Source: Pseudomonas fluorescens (lineage in GTDB: Bacteria > Pseudomonadota > Gammaproteobacteria > Pseudomonadales > Pseudomonadaceae). Taken from it: DNA of 64,000 bases. This document shows positions 63,656-64,000 of the stretch, piece by piece. The notes under the pieces are model-generated. The model had not been told where the DNA came from. It saw nothing but the letters and a program-made list of their open reading frames with translations, and did not search any database. Location of the stretch: contig NZ_LR134318.1 of the NCBI RefSeq assembly GCF_900636825.1, forward strand, positions 1,583,501 to 1,647,500, in the 5' to 3' direction. The position numbers and the translations under genes are program-made. Each line of letters starts with the position of its first letter. The first letter of the stretch is position 1.

Positions 63656-64000
63656 ATGAGTTTGCTCAATATCGGGATGTCAGGACTGTCGGCCAGCCAG
63701 TCCTCTTTGGCTACGACAGGCAACAACATTGCCAACGTCGACACCGCCGGTTATTCACGTCAGCAAACCGTGCAGGGCACCAAGTCGTCGCAGCAGTTCG
63801 GCACTGTGTTCATCGGCACCGGTACAACCCTGGCCGATGTACGCCGGGTCTACAACTCGTATCTGGAAACCCAATTGCACACGGCGACTTCGCTCGACAG
63901 CGAGTCGGCCGCGTTCTTGAAGCAGGCGACCCCGCTGGACGCCATGCTGTCGGACACCAACACCGGCCTGACCGGCGTGCTGCAGAAATTCTTCACCTCG
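63656..64000 (+). CDS. flgK: Flagellar hook-filament junction protein FlgK, 5' part
   Basis: The first 115 codons of FlgK, cut by the window edge. The N-terminal signature SLLNIGMSGLSASQSSLATTGNNIANVDTAGYSRQ (residues 2-36) is that of hook-associated protein 1. ATG at 63656. It continues the flgF operon and is presumably followed by flgL outside the window. Confidence 0.95.
   Translation, partial: MSLLNIGMSGLSASQSSLATTGNNIANVDTAGYSRQQTVQGTKSSQQFGTVFIGTGTTLADVRRVYNSYLETQLHTATSLDSESAAFLKQATPLDAMLSDTNTGLTGVLQKFFTS

Overview
The window is chromosomal DNA from a Pseudomonas of the fluorescens group. The evidence is the gene families (gbuA/gbuR, phhABC-phhR, flgFGHIJK, and a cpxR-cpxP-cpxS block followed by yciI-yciB-PHP-yciO-scpA-scpB-rluB in the order known from pseudomonads), high GC, Pseudomonas-type signals (a GG-N10-GC sigma-54 site before flgF) and dense REP-like palindromes of several families. 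I see no rRNA, tRNA, CRISPR array or prophage.

Layout. 1-2.9 kb: an edge-truncated NTF2-like gene, a guanidinobutyrase-type ureohydrolase (gbuA), its divergent LysR regulator and a DTW-domain tRNA modification enzyme. 3.1-16.1 kb: a complete LapA-type adhesin locus: membrane fusion protein, ABC exporter and TolC-like outer membrane protein on the minus strand (mapC, mapB, mapE), with the 2382-residue adhesin (mapA) divergent. The adhesin has the N-terminal retention module with a TAAG cleavage motif, alternating Ig/VCBS-like repeats, a von Willebrand A domain and RTX repeats. The product is predicted to be held in the outer membrane pore and released by a LapG-type protease not encoded here. 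16.3-22.6 kb: two tandem genes for about 1000-residue proteins of unknown function. They share nearly identical 5' ends and promoters (including a 16-bp palindrome) but have unrelated C-termini. 22.7-37.9 kb: YbaN-like and YecA-like proteins, RecQ, a MarR regulator, a short FimV-like protein, a PlpD-type patatin autotransporter, a SelT/W-like thioredoxin-fold protein, an EamA transporter, a metallophosphoesterase, an HD hydrolase next to an Mpo1-like protein, an AraC regulator, TrkH and a nitroreductase.

37.9-39.9 kb: a complete IS481-family element with a 6-bp target duplication, inserted into the outer edge of an array of four 168-bp tandem repeats. 39.9-49.3 kb: the CpxRPS-like envelope stress system, then septation, RNA metabolism, condensin (ScpAB) and ribosome maturation (RluB) genes. 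49.3-58.6 kb: an aromatic amino acid module. It has the permease aroP with a long leader holding a 20-residue Trp-containing ORF, phenylalanine hydroxylase, pterin dehydratase and aromatic aminotransferase (phhABC), and the TyrR-type regulator phhR. PhhR-like boxes occur both in the phhA-phhR gap and far upstream of aroP. ArfB, an MFS transporter and two very small proteins sit between. 58.8 kb to the end: flgF-flgG-flgH-flgI-flgJ-flgK (last truncated), led by a sigma-54-type promoter.

Most genes are ordinary core or conserved accessory genes. The least explained parts are the paired domain-swapped genes beside mapA, the structured leader and short ORFs between rluB and aroP, the repeat expansion inside mapA, and the 168-bp array next to the IS element.
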